Source: Sphingobacteriales bacterium
GTDB lineage: Bacteria; Bacteroidota; Bacteroidia; Chitinophagales; Chitinophagaceae
Direction: 5' to 3'
Length of the DNA: 64,000 nucleotides
Assembly (NCBI GenBank): GCA_004144175.1
Contig: SEFT01000009.1
Coordinates: 62,001 to 126,000, forward strand
Within the stretch, counting starts at the first letter, position 1, and each line of letters starts with the position of its first letter. A model generated the notes under the pieces. The model did no database searches, was not told the origin of the DNA, and worked only from the letters and a program-made list of their open reading frames with translations. The position numbers and the translations under genes are program-made. This document shows positions 25,384 to 35,534 of this stretch, piece by piece.

Positions 25384-25980
25384 TTGCAGCAGCATCCGCA
25401 TATTATCCTTGGTATCGACCCCGGTACGCTTGTTATGGGTTATGGCCTTATCGCCATCGACAAAAATAAGGTATCGCTGGTGGAAATGGGGGTATTGCAG
25501 CTGGCAAAGAACAAAGACCATGCAGAAAGGCTGGAGCTGATCTTTCGGAAAATGGAGACGCTGATAAAGTTGCACAAGCCGAAGGCAGTAGCCATCGAAG
25601 CGCCGTTCTTTGGTAAGAACGTACAAAGTATGCTGAAGCTGGGCCGTGCCCAGGGCGTAGCCATAGCCGCTGCCATGATGCACGGGTTGCAGGCGGTGGA
25701 GTATGCACCTAAGAAGGTAAAACAATCGATAACGGGCCGCGGTAATGCTACTAAAGAGCAGGTATGGCAAATGTTGCAACATACGCTCCACTTTAAAGAA
25801 GATGTGCGCTTTATGGATGCTACCGATGCGGTAGGTGTAGCGCTGTGCCATCACTACCAGAGCCGTATACCTACTGCCGATAGCGAACCAAGTAAGGTAA
25901 ACATACCGGCAGGCGCTAAGAAAAAACCGGGCTGGGAATCCTTCATCTCGGCCAACCCGGGACGGGTGAAAATCTCCTGA
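25384..25980 (+). CDS. ruvC: Holliday-junction resolvase
   Basis: The 198-residue nuclease has the RNase-H-like acidic residues: Asp in ILGIDPGT near the start, Glu in AIEAPFF, and an Asp pair region in DATDAVGVALCHH. It cuts four-way junctions with RuvAB. A stop codon at 25372 limits the frame, and only a TTG at 25384 fits the family start, so initiation at TTG is inferred. The basic C-terminal tail is slightly longer than usual (E. coli RuvC has 173 residues). Confidence 0.94.
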   Translation: MQQHPHIILGIDPGTLVMGYGLIAIDKNKVSLVEMGVLQLAKNKDHAERLELIFRKMETLIKLHKPKAVAIEAPFFGKNVQSMLKLGRAQGVAIAAAMMHGLQAVEYAPKKVKQSITGRGNATKEQVWQMLQHTLHFKEDVRFMDATDAVGVALCHHYQSRIPTADSEPSKVNIPAGAKKKPGWESFISANPGRVKIS

Positions 25981-26164
25981 AAACCTTAATAATTTCCTTT
26001 GCGTATATTTACGGTGGCATATTAAGAATGTATTACTTATCTTGCAATCTGTATATAGGTGTGTAGTATAAGGGAGCATCGTGCAACGCCGGTTGCTATG
26101 ATACCTGAATACAATAAGGCATATCAAGCTACGAAAGATAATTCGGATATTAATTGAGACCTGC
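25981..26164. other. Leader region between ruvC and the OmpR-type regulator
   Basis: The 184-bp gap has no gene and no obvious terminator after ruvC. It likely contains the promoter of the response regulator, but no convincing TAnnTTTG box was picked out. Confidence 0.35.
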
Positions 26165-26881
26165 ATGAGCAACAACGGAGGACCTAAGGCGAAAATTTTG
26201 TTGGTAGAAGATGATCCTACTTTGGGCTATGCCGTAAAGGAAAGCCTGAAGAACAATGGCTATGATGTAACGCACTGTCCGGATGGTGAAACTGCATGGC
26301 AACAATTCACGAAAAACATGTTCGACATATGCCTGCTGGATGTGATACTGCCTAAGAAAGACGGCATGTCGCTGGCCAACCAGATACGCAAGCAGAACGA
26401 GGACATACCGATACTGCTGCTGACGAGTAAGGCAATGGATGATGATAAGATAGCAGGTTTTAAGAGCGGTGCAGATGACTACATCACAAAGCCTTTCAAC
26501 ATGCAGGAGCTGTTGCTGCGCCTGGAGGTGTTCCTGAAAAGAACCAAGAAGAAAGACGATAACGCACCAACAGAGTTCAGGATCGGCGACCTAAAGTTTG
26601 ACTTCAATAATCTCTACTTGTCAAGCGATGCAGTGAACCACCAGCTCACACAGCGTGAGGCCGACCTGATACGCTACCTGTGCCTGAATGCCAACCGTGT
26701 ACTGAAACGCGAAGAGATACTGCTGAACGTATGGGGCAGAGAAGATTATTTCCTCGGCCGTAGTATGGATGTATTCATTACCAAGGTAAGAAAGTACCTG
26801 AAAGACCAGAAGGGCGTAGAGCTACAAACGATACACGGTATCGGCTTTAAGTTTGTACTGGAGCAGGACGGGAAGAAATAA
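26165..26881 (+). CDS. OmpR/PhoB-family response regulator
   Basis: The 238-residue protein has a receiver domain with acidic pocket EDD near residue 15, phospho-acceptor Asp59 (CLLDVILP), switch Thr/Ser (LLLTSK) and Lys (ITKPF), then a winged-helix DNA-binding domain from about residue 135 with a Trp-Gly motif (NVWGREDYFLGRSMDVFITKVRKYL). No histidine kinase lies nearby, so it is an orphan in this window; targets unknown. Confidence 0.94.
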   Translation: MSNNGGPKAKILLVEDDPTLGYAVKESLKNNGYDVTHCPDGETAWQQFTKNMFDICLLDVILPKKDGMSLANQIRKQNEDIPILLLTSKAMDDDKIAGFKSGADDYITKPFNMQELLLRLEVFLKRTKKKDDNAPTEFRIGDLKFDFNNLYLSSDAVNHQLTQREADLIRYLCLNANRVLKREEILLNVWGREDYFLGRSMDVFITKVRKYLKDQKGVELQTIHGIGFKFVLEQDGKK

Positions 26882-26905
26882 CGATACTGAACTGAGAAAA
26901 CATAC

Positions 26906-26932
26906 AAAAGGCTCGCATACTGCGAGCCTTTT
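26906..26932. terminator. Bidirectional terminator between the response regulator and tamL
   Basis: The 12-bp stem aaaaggctcgca/tgcgagcctttt with loop tac lies in the gap between two converging genes. Confidence 0.9.
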
Positions 26933-26936
26933 GTTA

Positions 26937-29297
26937 TTAGAAGGGATAACCAATAGCGAGGTTAAATACAATATCGCTTTTGTCGAACTTCCGCTGCGCA
27001 TTGCGTTGTATATCCGACACAGTATCATCATACAACCATGGCTTACGTAGCGGCACACCGAAGTCGAAACGTAGTACCAGTATGGCAAAGTCTAGTCGCA
27101 GACCGACGCCGGTGTTTATCGCAAGGTCCGACAAGAAGCGGTTGAATTTGAATTTGGCTGTAGGGCCGTATGTAACAGTATCGCGTGCGGTCCATACGTT
27201 ACCTGCATCTATGAAAACTGCACCATGTATAAAGTCTTTCAACTGCGCCCGAAGCTCGGTGTTTACTTCAAACTTTATGTCACCTGCAGTTTCTATAAAT
27301 CGTCTGTTTTGTTTTCCGTCATTCGATATAGCATTAAATCGACCGGGACCGACCAGGCGCGATGGGAAACCACGTAAGCTACTGTTACCACCGCTAAAGA
27401 ACTGTTTGATGTTGGGAAGCTGTGTGGAGTTGCCATGCGGGTGACCATAACCTAGTATCAGCCTGTTGGCCCAAATGGAGTTCTTGTTGAGGCCATAGTT
27501 GAAGTAATACCGGAAATCCGTTTGCAGTTTTATATACTGCGCATAACGTTCTCCGAATAGCTTCTTAGGTTCATCGAGCGTAGAGCCTTGTATAAGGCCA
27601 AGGATATTGCCCGAGAAATCAGCCAAACCATTGAAGTAAAAATCCTGCTTGTTCGGCGGACCATCACCTCTGGAGTTGTAGGTATATTGATAGGTAGGAC
27701 CTATGATAAGACCATTAAAGAAGAGGTTACTATAGTTGACATAGAACGACGTGTCCTTGTTCAATGTATCCGTCACCACGTAGTTGATATTAATAGGGAA
27801 TAACTCATGCTCACGCTTCACATCCTCTTTCCAGTTGTAGCCATAGCCTGTTTTGAATGAATGCAAAAGGTATAGCGGCCTTCTCGCCACAGCTTCATAA
27901 CCCAGGTAGATAGAGGTACGTGGCGCGAACATGCTGTGCGACTTGATATTGAAGAAAGGCACTACAAAACGCGGTACACTCAGCCTTGGCTCTAAAAGCA
28001 CCTGGTATGTTGATGGACTGTTAGCGCCTCCGCCCGGCTGCGATTCAAAACCAAGTGCTGCGCGTATCGACAGCATTTCGGCACCGTGGAAGGTGTTACG
28101 ATTGCGCCAGGTAAGGTTCAGCTGAGAACCCACACGGCTATCGCTCTTGGTATAGTTACCCAAGTCCAGCTGTATCGATTTTTTTGGGTTAGGCGTAAGG
28201 TAGTAGTAGGCATTCAGCAAGCCCGGAGCTACGGGGTCAAACTCATTCTTCACAAATTTGAAGGTGCCCATCGTTATCAGGCGGTTCAGCGTAAAGTTGT
28301 GCTCCGTACGATTATACGTATCGCCCGGCTGGAATTGCATGGCCGACGTGAACACTTTTGGCTTAAACTGTTTGGTATTGCCTATCATGTAGAACCTGTC
28401 CTGCACATACAGGGTATCCTGCTGGCGGCGGTTGGCCTGCACTACACGGCGCCTGCGGCCTGCACGTCTTGAGGTATCTGTATTATTGCGGCGGTTGCGG
28501 TTGTCGGCTAGTCTATAGCTGGGATATACAAACACGTTGTTGATCTTATAGATCATCCGTGCATCATCCGGTACCTCATCCTTTACCTTCACATACATAT
28601 CTACCTGGTGGTTGCCAATGGAGCTATCGGTAAGTATGATGATATCGTCCGGCGTGAAGTAGTAGTAGCCCATTTCATTCAGATGCTGGTCTATTCTGTT
28701 GCGCTCTGCTTTGATGAGGCCGAGGTTAAAGGGCAGGTCTTTCACTAATAAGGTTTTGTCTGCCTGTGCCGCAATGTCTCTGGTTATCTGTCCGCCGCTA
28801 TCGGTTACAAAATGTACATTCCTGATCTTGTATTGCTGGCCTGTAAGTACATCAAAATGTGCAGTTGCCTTTCTTCGTTTCACCTGCATTTCAGGTTTCA
28901 CATTAGGGTAGAAGAAGCCACGGTTTTCCAGTACGTTTTGTAGGATCTGCCTGTTATGCTCCATATCTACTGAGCTGGCCAGTACCGGTGGCTCACCAAA
29001 GCGGCTGCGTATAAAATGGCGTATGCCCTTTTCTTTCTTTGGGTCGCCACCAACGAAGTTGTAGATGCTAAGCTTCAGGCGCATACCCAGGAACTTACTG
29101 TTGGGTCTCGGCCGTATCGCTGATTCCAGATCGGTAGGCAGTATTTTCTTCTCCCGCCTGTCGGCGTAGTCGTCATTCACTTTTACCCTACCACCTACGA
29201 ATAGAGATTCACCGGCAGGTAGTTTTTTGGTATTGCTACAAGCCGCCATTAGCAGGCAGAGCAATAAAAGCAGTAGATATGATTGTATCCGGTACAT
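26937..29297 (-). CDS. tamL: TamL-type outer-membrane assembly lipoprotein (BamA/Omp85 family)
   Basis: The 786-residue protein begins with a lipobox (LLMAACSNTKKLPAGE), then has POTRA-like domains (about residues 30-330) and a C-terminal 16-strand Omp85 barrel. The conserved lid-lock-type region is at FFSGGNSSLRGFPSRLVGPG, and the last strand ends in FNLAIGYPF. Lipid-anchored TamA variants (TamL) are known in Bacteroidota and pair with TamB to insert barrel proteins. It directly follows tamB by 40 bp. Confidence 0.92.
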   Translation of the reverse strand: MYRIQSYLLLLLLCLLMAACSNTKKLPAGESLFVGGRVKVNDDYADRREKKILPTDLESAIRPRPNSKFLGMRLKLSIYNFVGGDPKKEKGIRHFIRSRFGEPPVLASSVDMEHNRQILQNVLENRGFFYPNVKPEMQVKRRKATAHFDVLTGQQYKIRNVHFVTDSGGQITRDIAAQADKTLLVKDLPFNLGLIKAERNRIDQHLNEMGYYYFTPDDIIILTDSSIGNHQVDMYVKVKDEVPDDARMIYKINNVFVYPSYRLADNRNRRNNTDTSRRAGRRRRVVQANRRQQDTLYVQDRFYMIGNTKQFKPKVFTSAMQFQPGDTYNRTEHNFTLNRLITMGTFKFVKNEFDPVAPGLLNAYYYLTPNPKKSIQLDLGNYTKSDSRVGSQLNLTWRNRNTFHGAEMLSIRAALGFESQPGGGANSPSTYQVLLEPRLSVPRFVVPFFNIKSHSMFAPRTSIYLGYEAVARRPLYLLHSFKTGYGYNWKEDVKREHELFPININYVVTDTLNKDTSFYVNYSNLFFNGLIIGPTYQYTYNSRGDGPPNKQDFYFNGLADFSGNILGLIQGSTLDEPKKLFGERYAQYIKLQTDFRYYFNYGLNKNSIWANRLILGYGHPHGNSTQLPNIKQFFSGGNSSLRGFPSRLVGPGRFNAISNDGKQNRRFIETAGDIKFEVNTELRAQLKDFIHGAVFIDAGNVWTARDTVTYGPTAKFKFNRFLSDLAINTGVGLRLDFAILVLRFDFGVPLRKPWLYDDTVSDIQRNAQRKFDKSDIVFNLAIGYPF

Positions 29298-29337
29298 ATA
29301 TGATGATGGAACAGTCGTCGTTTTTTAATAAAAATGG

Positions 29338-32300
29338 TTATGGTTTGGTGCGGGCTGTTGTTTGCTTATTACTATCTATTGGATTTTCCTTCCACTGCAT
29401 TTCCCTCATATTATTCCTTCTCATCCTTCTCTTATTCGTCAGCAGCTGTCTGAACTTGTTGTACTCAGCACGCATAATGAAGGCAGCGCCTGTCTCTATC
29501 ACGCTCCTGTCGATGATCTCTGTATTGTCCTGTTCACGGTATAGCCTTATAGTATAGCGTCCGTTTGCGGTAAGCAGGTAATCAAGCGCCAGGTTAGATG
29601 GTATCAGGTTACTGTTATTATTGCTGTTGGTCTGTGTACCATCTCCTAATTCAAAGTTGTTACCGAAGGTTACTTTCAGGCGGTCGTTGAGCAGGCGGCG
29701 GCTTGCCGATACATTCAGGTCGGTACGCTCTCTTCTCTGCCCGGTAGTATAGTCTTCCGAAGTTTGCAGGTCGAAGTTCAGGTTGATGCCTCCTGCCAGT
29801 TTATCCGATAACTGATTCAGCTGGTCGCTGATGAAACGGCTGGCACTTTGCTTGGCATACAGCCCTGCACCGCCACCATCCACACCCGAGCGGAAGGGAC
29901 TCTCTCCAATGAACCTGCCCAGTATTAGTACGGCAAATACCTGTTTGTTAATCTCTGATGCATTATTACGCACCTCGGCCAATCTTGCTTCTGTAAGGTT
30001 TACCACATCAGGCGTAGCGCGGAAGGTTCTGTCTTCAGGCAGTACGATGTCGAATGTTACGTTTGGCTTCATCATTGGGCCGGTAAGCTTCAGCTGCACC
30101 TGGAAGGGCAGGCGTTGTCGGAAGTATACCAACTGAGCCGGATCGCTCACTTGCTGAGCTACCAGGTCGTACGGAGGTATATTGGCGGTATATGCCGCGG
30201 TCACATTCAGTATGGCATCCATCGGGTCTCCTGCAAATGTGATGGAGCTACCCGGCTGTATATCGAACCTGCGGCGGATGAAGTTATAGTTCAGCTCATA
30301 CGAACCAGACTTCAGTTCATAGCTACCTACGATACCCAGCACACCATCGGGACTCACATAAGTATTGAGCGCTGCCTGGCCGCGTACTCTTACAAAGTCG
30401 CCCGATGCCTCGTCGATGATCACATTGAACTCCGCATCTTTTTCTACATTCACATTCAGGTTTATATTGGTACCGGTACGTAGTGCCAGCTTCTTCGTTG
30501 TGTCTTTAGGCGGCAGTAGCTTGTAGCGGTTAGGATCACTCATGTCTACAAACTCTACAACGCCTTCGCGCTCTTCAATGCCCGGTGTTGGCTGCGGCAC
30601 TACTACTGATAGTTTGGTGCTATCGTGAACGGTAAGGTTACCGCTCATAGATGGCGCTAGTATACTTCCACCTATATTCAGGTTGGCGCTGACAATAGCG
30701 CGTCCGTAGAACAGGTCATTATCTTTAGCGGTAGAGTTGATAGCCAGCCAGCGGTTAGCACGTACACGTAGCGCCAGCTCCATATTCTTAAAGTCGCGGG
30801 TATATATCTTACCGTCTACAATGGCCTGATTGCCTGCGCTATCCAGCAACTTGAAATTCTGGAACTCGACTGCATCTCCCGTAAATCTTACTACTTCGGC
30901 AGGCATGCGGTAGCGGGTGCCCAGTGCTGCTATCGTTGTCGATAGGTTGTCTGTACGCAGTTCACCCGTCATGCGTGGTGCAGCCATAGTACCTTGTAGT
31001 TTTAGATTTCCACGCAGGTAGCCTACACTGTTGCGCACTGCATAGCTCGTAATGCCTTCGATGCTTACCAGGTTTAGTGCAGCTATGTTGATGTTGAGGT
31101 CGAAGTTGTTGCCGTTCACCGCTTGTGGATAATAAAGGCCCGTAACAGATACATCATTGCCACGGCCGGTAATATTCACCCTTGAGTCGATCGCATTAGC
31201 AGATGCACTATTGAGTTGTGCTGCCACATTACCTACGGTATCGTTCAGTACCGACAGGTCGCGTATATCGAAATTACCGGCTACCTCCGGTGCCTTCATT
31301 ACATTACGAAGTGTAAGGTTGCCATTCAGTACACCATTTGCCAGCAGGGTATCTTTGCTGATGATCTCCGTTACGTTGCTGATGAGGAAGTCTTTGATGG
31401 CAACTGCTATCGGTGCGCTGAATTGCGGTGTCTCACTGTTGAGCGAGATTGACTCGCCACCACTGCTGATGCGGAAGTTCTGTACATAAAATCCATCCTT
31501 GCCAAATACGATCTTGTTAGGCTGCGTTACATCCCAGGTTTTATAGTTCAGCAACAGGCCTTCCTGTACGGTCAGTTCCTGGTTAGCACCTGCCATACGC
31601 ATATTAGCAGTTATGCCAAAGCGCGGATTACGCGAAGAATCTGCTATACGCACCCGCGCCAGCAGGTTTTGACGATATAGATTACCCGATACACTGGCAT
31701 ATTGGAAATCCATACTGCCCTGTGTGAACCTGTCTAATGTTATATTATAATTCAAGCCTGAGTCGGCGCCACCGTTGATGCGTGCCAGCCCGTTTTGGAA
31801 TACCATACCGTTGTATTGCAGGCGGGGCATGTTCGCATTTACGAACAGTGTATTTGGGCTTAGACCCGCCTCCAGTCTTACCGTATCCATAGCTTCCAGT
31901 CCCGGTATCAGTACTCTTAATAACGGCCTGTCTCGTAGTATCGCATTTACACTAAGGTCGTAAGAAGATGGTGCAGCGCGAACAGCTCTTATACTATCAC
32001 CAGTATTAGTTGCATAGTACCTGTTGATATGGCTGTTTACAATATTACCTATTTGAGTAAGCGGCGTACGCCCACTGATGACGGCCTGTATGGCGTCTGC
32101 ATTTATAACAATGTAGTTTCCTGAATCGGCACTTGGTGTAGATGCTACGTACATGCTATCGAGGAAATAACGCTGGCCTTTCAGCACTACCGTAGGGCGA
32201 TCCATGGTAACCGTACCTCTTGGGTAGTCCGGGCTCAGTACCGGTATATTGGCATCTACCACACCGCGTATGCGCAGCTCGTCCTGGTATAGCTTCAGTG

Positions 32301-34407
32301 CCTGCAGGTCGATGCTGTCGATATCGATACGGGCTACGATAGCCGGGTATTTATTTGCAAAGTTGGCAGTGCCTTTTGCGTTCAGCACCGCATTCGGGTC
32401 TTTCGATACTATATTATATGCGGCAGACTTGTTAGCGACTTTTGCGTTGAAGTCTATATTGCTGTAGTTGTAGCCCATGAAGCCTGCTGATGAGATATGA
32501 CCCTTCAGCATGGCATCCATATAGTTCACGTCGAAGCTTTGGCCGATAGCGCTGATGTTGGCAGATACGCGGCCTATCGTTTTCTCCTGGCGGATGATCT
32601 TACCGATGTTCAGCTTATCGGTGCGCACTACCATATTATACTTTTCGCGGCCCGGCTTACTACCCAGCGATAGGGTACCATTTATCTTGGCATCACCATC
32701 GGTAGTAGTTGCATACAGGTCGGTATTGAAGCTGGTAGTAGTACCGTTTATACGACCTGTGATGGTAAAGCTATTCGGGATATTTACCTGTTTCTGTATC
32801 GCTGGTGTCAGGAAGGTATTGACTACCGCTTTGTTCGTCTGTAAACGTGCGATGCTTAGGTTATAGTTTACTTTATTAGGGTCAGGCAATCCATTCACCT
32901 TACCCGATATATCTACATAGCTGTTGAGCCCTTGCAATATAAAACGATCTATTTCCAGTGCATTCAAAAAGCCCTCTGCCACGGCATTTACCTTGAGCCG
33001 GTCATTCGCATACGTGCGGAACAGTGGCTGGCTTTTCAGGTTCGGTGCGAAGATGAGTACATCGCGCATACCTACCACACTATTGGTAAGGTGTAAGCGT
33101 GTATACATTGTTTCGGGGCTATTCGTTAACGCTTCCAGCGATGGGTACCGCAGCTCGGCATAGTCGCGCAATACGGTTTGCGGTGTTTGTGCATAAAGAT
33201 TCCTTAGGTATACACCCTGTGGGTGATAGGCAAATACGGTTTTTAGCTCTTGTATGATTAATCCGCTCTTCTCTACCGCAGCAAAGTGCTGAATGTCCCC
33301 CATGATGGTATCTGTAGTGTAGTGGAAGTCGTTTATATCCAGGTCAATGTCCTTAGCATCCAGGTGTGCAAAGTCGATACCTTCGGGCAGCCTCTTAACG
33401 CTATGGTTATCAAATTGCAGGCTTACTTTGGTAAACTGGACGGTGTTGGCATCTACATACCACTTGGCTGCAGGTGCTGCATTTACGTTTATCAGTGTAT
33501 CCAGCAGTTGTCCTGCTTTTTCTGCCGCAGCCCGGCCCATTGCTATCTGTATGTTGCTGGTATCTACTATCAGGTCTTTGATGCCTATATATTGGTTGCG
33601 CAGATCTATACGTTCGGGGTGTGCCAGTAGTGCGCCTACCTGATACTCCATCTGCATGGGGTTCACATTATCCTCAAAACGGAAGATTACATTACGCAGG
33701 TTCAGTTCATCGGCTGCCAATAGCGGCATCACTACAACCGCGCTGTCGGTTGGCGGCAGCAACGAAGGGTTTAATGTAAAATGTATCCTGGCGCCATCTA
33801 CGTATAAAGTCTTGGCATTGAAGTCGAGATTGTAGGGGTCGAGTTTGTTCAGCGTAAGTTCCAGCTTGTTCAGATCCGTGACAAAGTGTGAACCGCCTGT
33901 GTAGTCATTAAACCGCACCCTTATATCATCCAGCAATAAACGTTTGATATCCAATTGCAACTGCCCTGTAGAATCTGTGGGTGCATCCTGAGCATTGGGG
34001 TTTGGGGGTGCGGCGAAAGCCTTGGCCACATAATCGAAGTTGAAGCTGGTGTCCGGAGCATTGCGATACAGGTGCATTACGCCGCCTTCCATTACTATTT
34101 CCTCTACTTCTACCTTGTTGCTCAGTAGCTTAAGCATATTGATATCTACACGCAGGCGGCGCACCGCCAGCATGGTATCTTTGGCCTGATCTCGGAACAG
34201 CACATCTTTCAGTTCCACCATTTCGGGCAGGCGGTAGTCGAGTGTGCCGACTATTACTTCGGTGTTCAATTTCTTTTCAATAAAAGCTACCGCCTTGTTT
34301 TTCAGGAAGTTCTTGCCGGACCCGGTGTTCAACCAGACGACAATACCGAGCAGAAGGACAAATATTCCACCCAGAATATATAAAGTAATTCTTAGCGCTC
34401 TTTTCAT
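29338..34407 (-). CDS. tamB: Translocation and assembly module protein TamB
   Basis: The 1689-residue protein has one N-terminal membrane anchor (ALRITLYILGGIFVLLLGIVVWL), then a very long region of short beta strands rich in Asp, Asn and Leu, the beta-taco shape of AsmA/DUF490 proteins. The DUF490 domain is at the C-terminal end (QQVSDPAQLVYFRQRLPFQVQLKLTGPMMKPNVTFDI). It spans the periplasm and works with TamL. A Pro/Lys-rich tail follows. Larger than E. coli TamB (1259), as is common in this phylum. Confidence 0.93.
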   Translation of the reverse strand: MKRALRITLYILGGIFVLLLGIVVWLNTGSGKNFLKNKAVAFIEKKLNTEVIVGTLDYRLPEMVELKDVLFRDQAKDTMLAVRRLRVDINMLKLLSNKVEVEEIVMEGGVMHLYRNAPDTSFNFDYVAKAFAAPPNPNAQDAPTDSTGQLQLDIKRLLLDDIRVRFNDYTGGSHFVTDLNKLELTLNKLDPYNLDFNAKTLYVDGARIHFTLNPSLLPPTDSAVVVMPLLAADELNLRNVIFRFEDNVNPMQMEYQVGALLAHPERIDLRNQYIGIKDLIVDTSNIQIAMGRAAAEKAGQLLDTLINVNAAPAAKWYVDANTVQFTKVSLQFDNHSVKRLPEGIDFAHLDAKDIDLDINDFHYTTDTIMGDIQHFAAVEKSGLIIQELKTVFAYHPQGVYLRNLYAQTPQTVLRDYAELRYPSLEALTNSPETMYTRLHLTNSVVGMRDVLIFAPNLKSQPLFRTYANDRLKVNAVAEGFLNALEIDRFILQGLNSYVDISGKVNGLPDPNKVNYNLSIARLQTNKAVVNTFLTPAIQKQVNIPNSFTITGRINGTTTSFNTDLYATTTDGDAKINGTLSLGSKPGREKYNMVVRTDKLNIGKIIRQEKTIGRVSANISAIGQSFDVNYMDAMLKGHISSAGFMGYNYSNIDFNAKVANKSAAYNIVSKDPNAVLNAKGTANFANKYPAIVARIDIDSIDLQALKLYQDELRIRGVVDANIPVLSPDYPRGTVTMDRPTVVLKGQRYFLDSMYVASTPSADSGNYIVINADAIQAVISGRTPLTQIGNIVNSHINRYYATNTGDSIRAVRAAPSSYDLSVNAILRDRPLLRVLIPGLEAMDTVRLEAGLSPNTLFVNANMPRLQYNGMVFQNGLARINGGADSGLNYNITLDRFTQGSMDFQYASVSGNLYRQNLLARVRIADSSRNPRFGITANMRMAGANQELTVQEGLLLNYKTWDVTQPNKIVFGKDGFYVQNFRISSGGESISLNSETPQFSAPIAVAIKDFLISNVTEIISKDTLLANGVLNGNLTLRNVMKAPEVAGNFDIRDLSVLNDTVGNVAAQLNSASANAIDSRVNITGRGNDVSVTGLYYPQAVNGNNFDLNINIAALNLVSIEGITSYAVRNSVGYLRGNLKLQGTMAAPRMTGELRTDNLSTTIAALGTRYRMPAEVVRFTGDAVEFQNFKLLDSAGNQAIVDGKIYTRDFKNMELALRVRANRWLAINSTAKDNDLFYGRAIVSANLNIGGSILAPSMSGNLTVHDSTKLSVVVPQPTPGIEEREGVVEFVDMSDPNRYKLLPPKDTTKKLALRTGTNINLNVNVEKDAEFNVIIDEASGDFVRVRGQAALNTYVSPDGVLGIVGSYELKSGSYELNYNFIRRRFDIQPGSSITFAGDPMDAILNVTAAYTANIPPYDLVAQQVSDPAQLVYFRQRLPFQVQLKLTGPMMKPNVTFDIVLPEDRTFRATPDVVNLTEARLAEVRNNASEINKQVFAVLILGRFIGESPFRSGVDGGGAGLYAKQSASRFISDQLNQLSDKLAGGINLNFDLQTSEDYTTGQRRERTDLNVSASRRLLNDRLKVTFGNNFELGDGTQTNSNNNSNLIPSNLALDYLLTANGRYTIRLYREQDNTEIIDRSVIETGAAFIMRAEYNKFRQLLTNKRRMRRNNMREMQWKENPIDSNKQTTARTKP

Positions 34408-34478
34408 GTGCTTAAGAGCGATAAAAAAATTGTACCCCTCGCTTTAACAAATTGTCATGAGGTGACGACGGCAGGATA

Positions 34479-35471
34479 CTACTTAGTCGATTTATAACCA
34501 ACCAGTAGCAGCATACTCCTAAAGTTGAGCGGAAACTCGAGCAGCACATGCATATAGCTTAGCACCAGCAGCCAGCACAAGCCCAGCTTATAGTCTTTCC
34601 AATAAAGGGCAATGCTGAGCAGCCATATAGCCACTATCAGTATCATCCTAACCTTCGGTATTTTATTCCATTTAATGATGTTCGTCTTTGAGAACCAATT
34701 GAGATAATGGTAGGTGTAGGCAAATGCGATAAAGCGCATGATGAGAATACCGTTCGTCGTTTCGTATACTTCGTGGTCCCAATTAAAGGACGGGCTGTTC
34801 GGAAAGACACCATTGAAGTGAAATAACCAGGTGGTATTCATTGCTTTAAACAGGTCGTAATTTTTGCGCACATAATCGGAGGCGTGGTAGTTGGCAGGAA
34901 CGGCATACAGATCGAGCAGGAACCAGGCGCATAAGAACAGTGCAACAAGTGCAGCTATACCGGTACGGCTTTTACTTTTGATAGTGCCAAACAGCATAAA
35001 AAACGCTGTAAAAAGAAACACATGCACCAGTGTAGGCAATAGTACCACAAAGAATACAAAGTATTTATTGGCAAGGCTTGACGTAAGTAGTATAAATGCT
35101 AACCCAATGAGACGGAACTTATTATCCTTAACAAGTATGAATAACAGCGCAGCAAAAAATGCTACGTAAAATACCATGGCTGATATGACGGCGACATCCA
35201 TCTTCGCAACGAGCGTCATGATGCCAAGAACTGCTATCACAACCGCGAGAAAGGATAACACAATGGCATCGTAGCCCTTATTTGCATAATACTTATTATC
35301 GTGCAGCCACGATATTTCGGTGAGGTAGTGGAGCGGCCCCAATACTGCATAAGAGAACAGGAACAGCTCGAAGGGAATAATTACAGCCACCCAGCACGAA
35401 AGGATCATGAGGCCAATATTCAATACATCCACCCGCTCTGTCAGCGACAGGCCTGATAACATCTGTTTCAT
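34479..35471 (-). CDS. Polytopic membrane protein of unknown function
   Basis: The 330 residues form about nine or ten membrane segments. A conserved-looking stretch after the first two helices, LGPLHYLTEISWLHDNKYY, and another, NWDHEVYETTNGILIMRFIAFAYTYHYLNWFSKTN, contain several His, Glu and Asp residues near the membrane surface and could form a metal or active site. Similar His-rich patterns occur in carotenoid-cleavage-like membrane proteins, but that link is weak. It is transcribed alone on the minus strand, 72 bp upstream of tamB. Confidence 0.72.
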   Translation of the reverse strand: MKQMLSGLSLTERVDVLNIGLMILSCWVAVIIPFELFLFSYAVLGPLHYLTEISWLHDNKYYANKGYDAIVLSFLAVVIAVLGIMTLVAKMDVAVISAMVFYVAFFAALLFILVKDNKFRLIGLAFILLTSSLANKYFVFFVVLLPTLVHVFLFTAFFMLFGTIKSKSRTGIAALVALFLCAWFLLDLYAVPANYHASDYVRKNYDLFKAMNTTWLFHFNGVFPNSPSFNWDHEVYETTNGILIMRFIAFAYTYHYLNWFSKTNIIKWNKIPKVRMILIVAIWLLSIALYWKDYKLGLCWLLVLSYMHVLLEFPLNFRSMLLLVGYKSTK

Positions 35472-35534
35472 TAAATAAAACTATGCTATCTAAAATACGA
35501 AAAAAATAGGAGGTGTGGTATATGTAAAGGCTGA

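Noticed and set aside
24424-26175. 583-residue minus-strand frame continuing upstream of the flippase-like gene
   Set aside because: The upper half lies antisense to ruvC, has no hydrophobic or family pattern, and includes no sensible start. Only the part from 25383 (or 25395) is taken as the gene.
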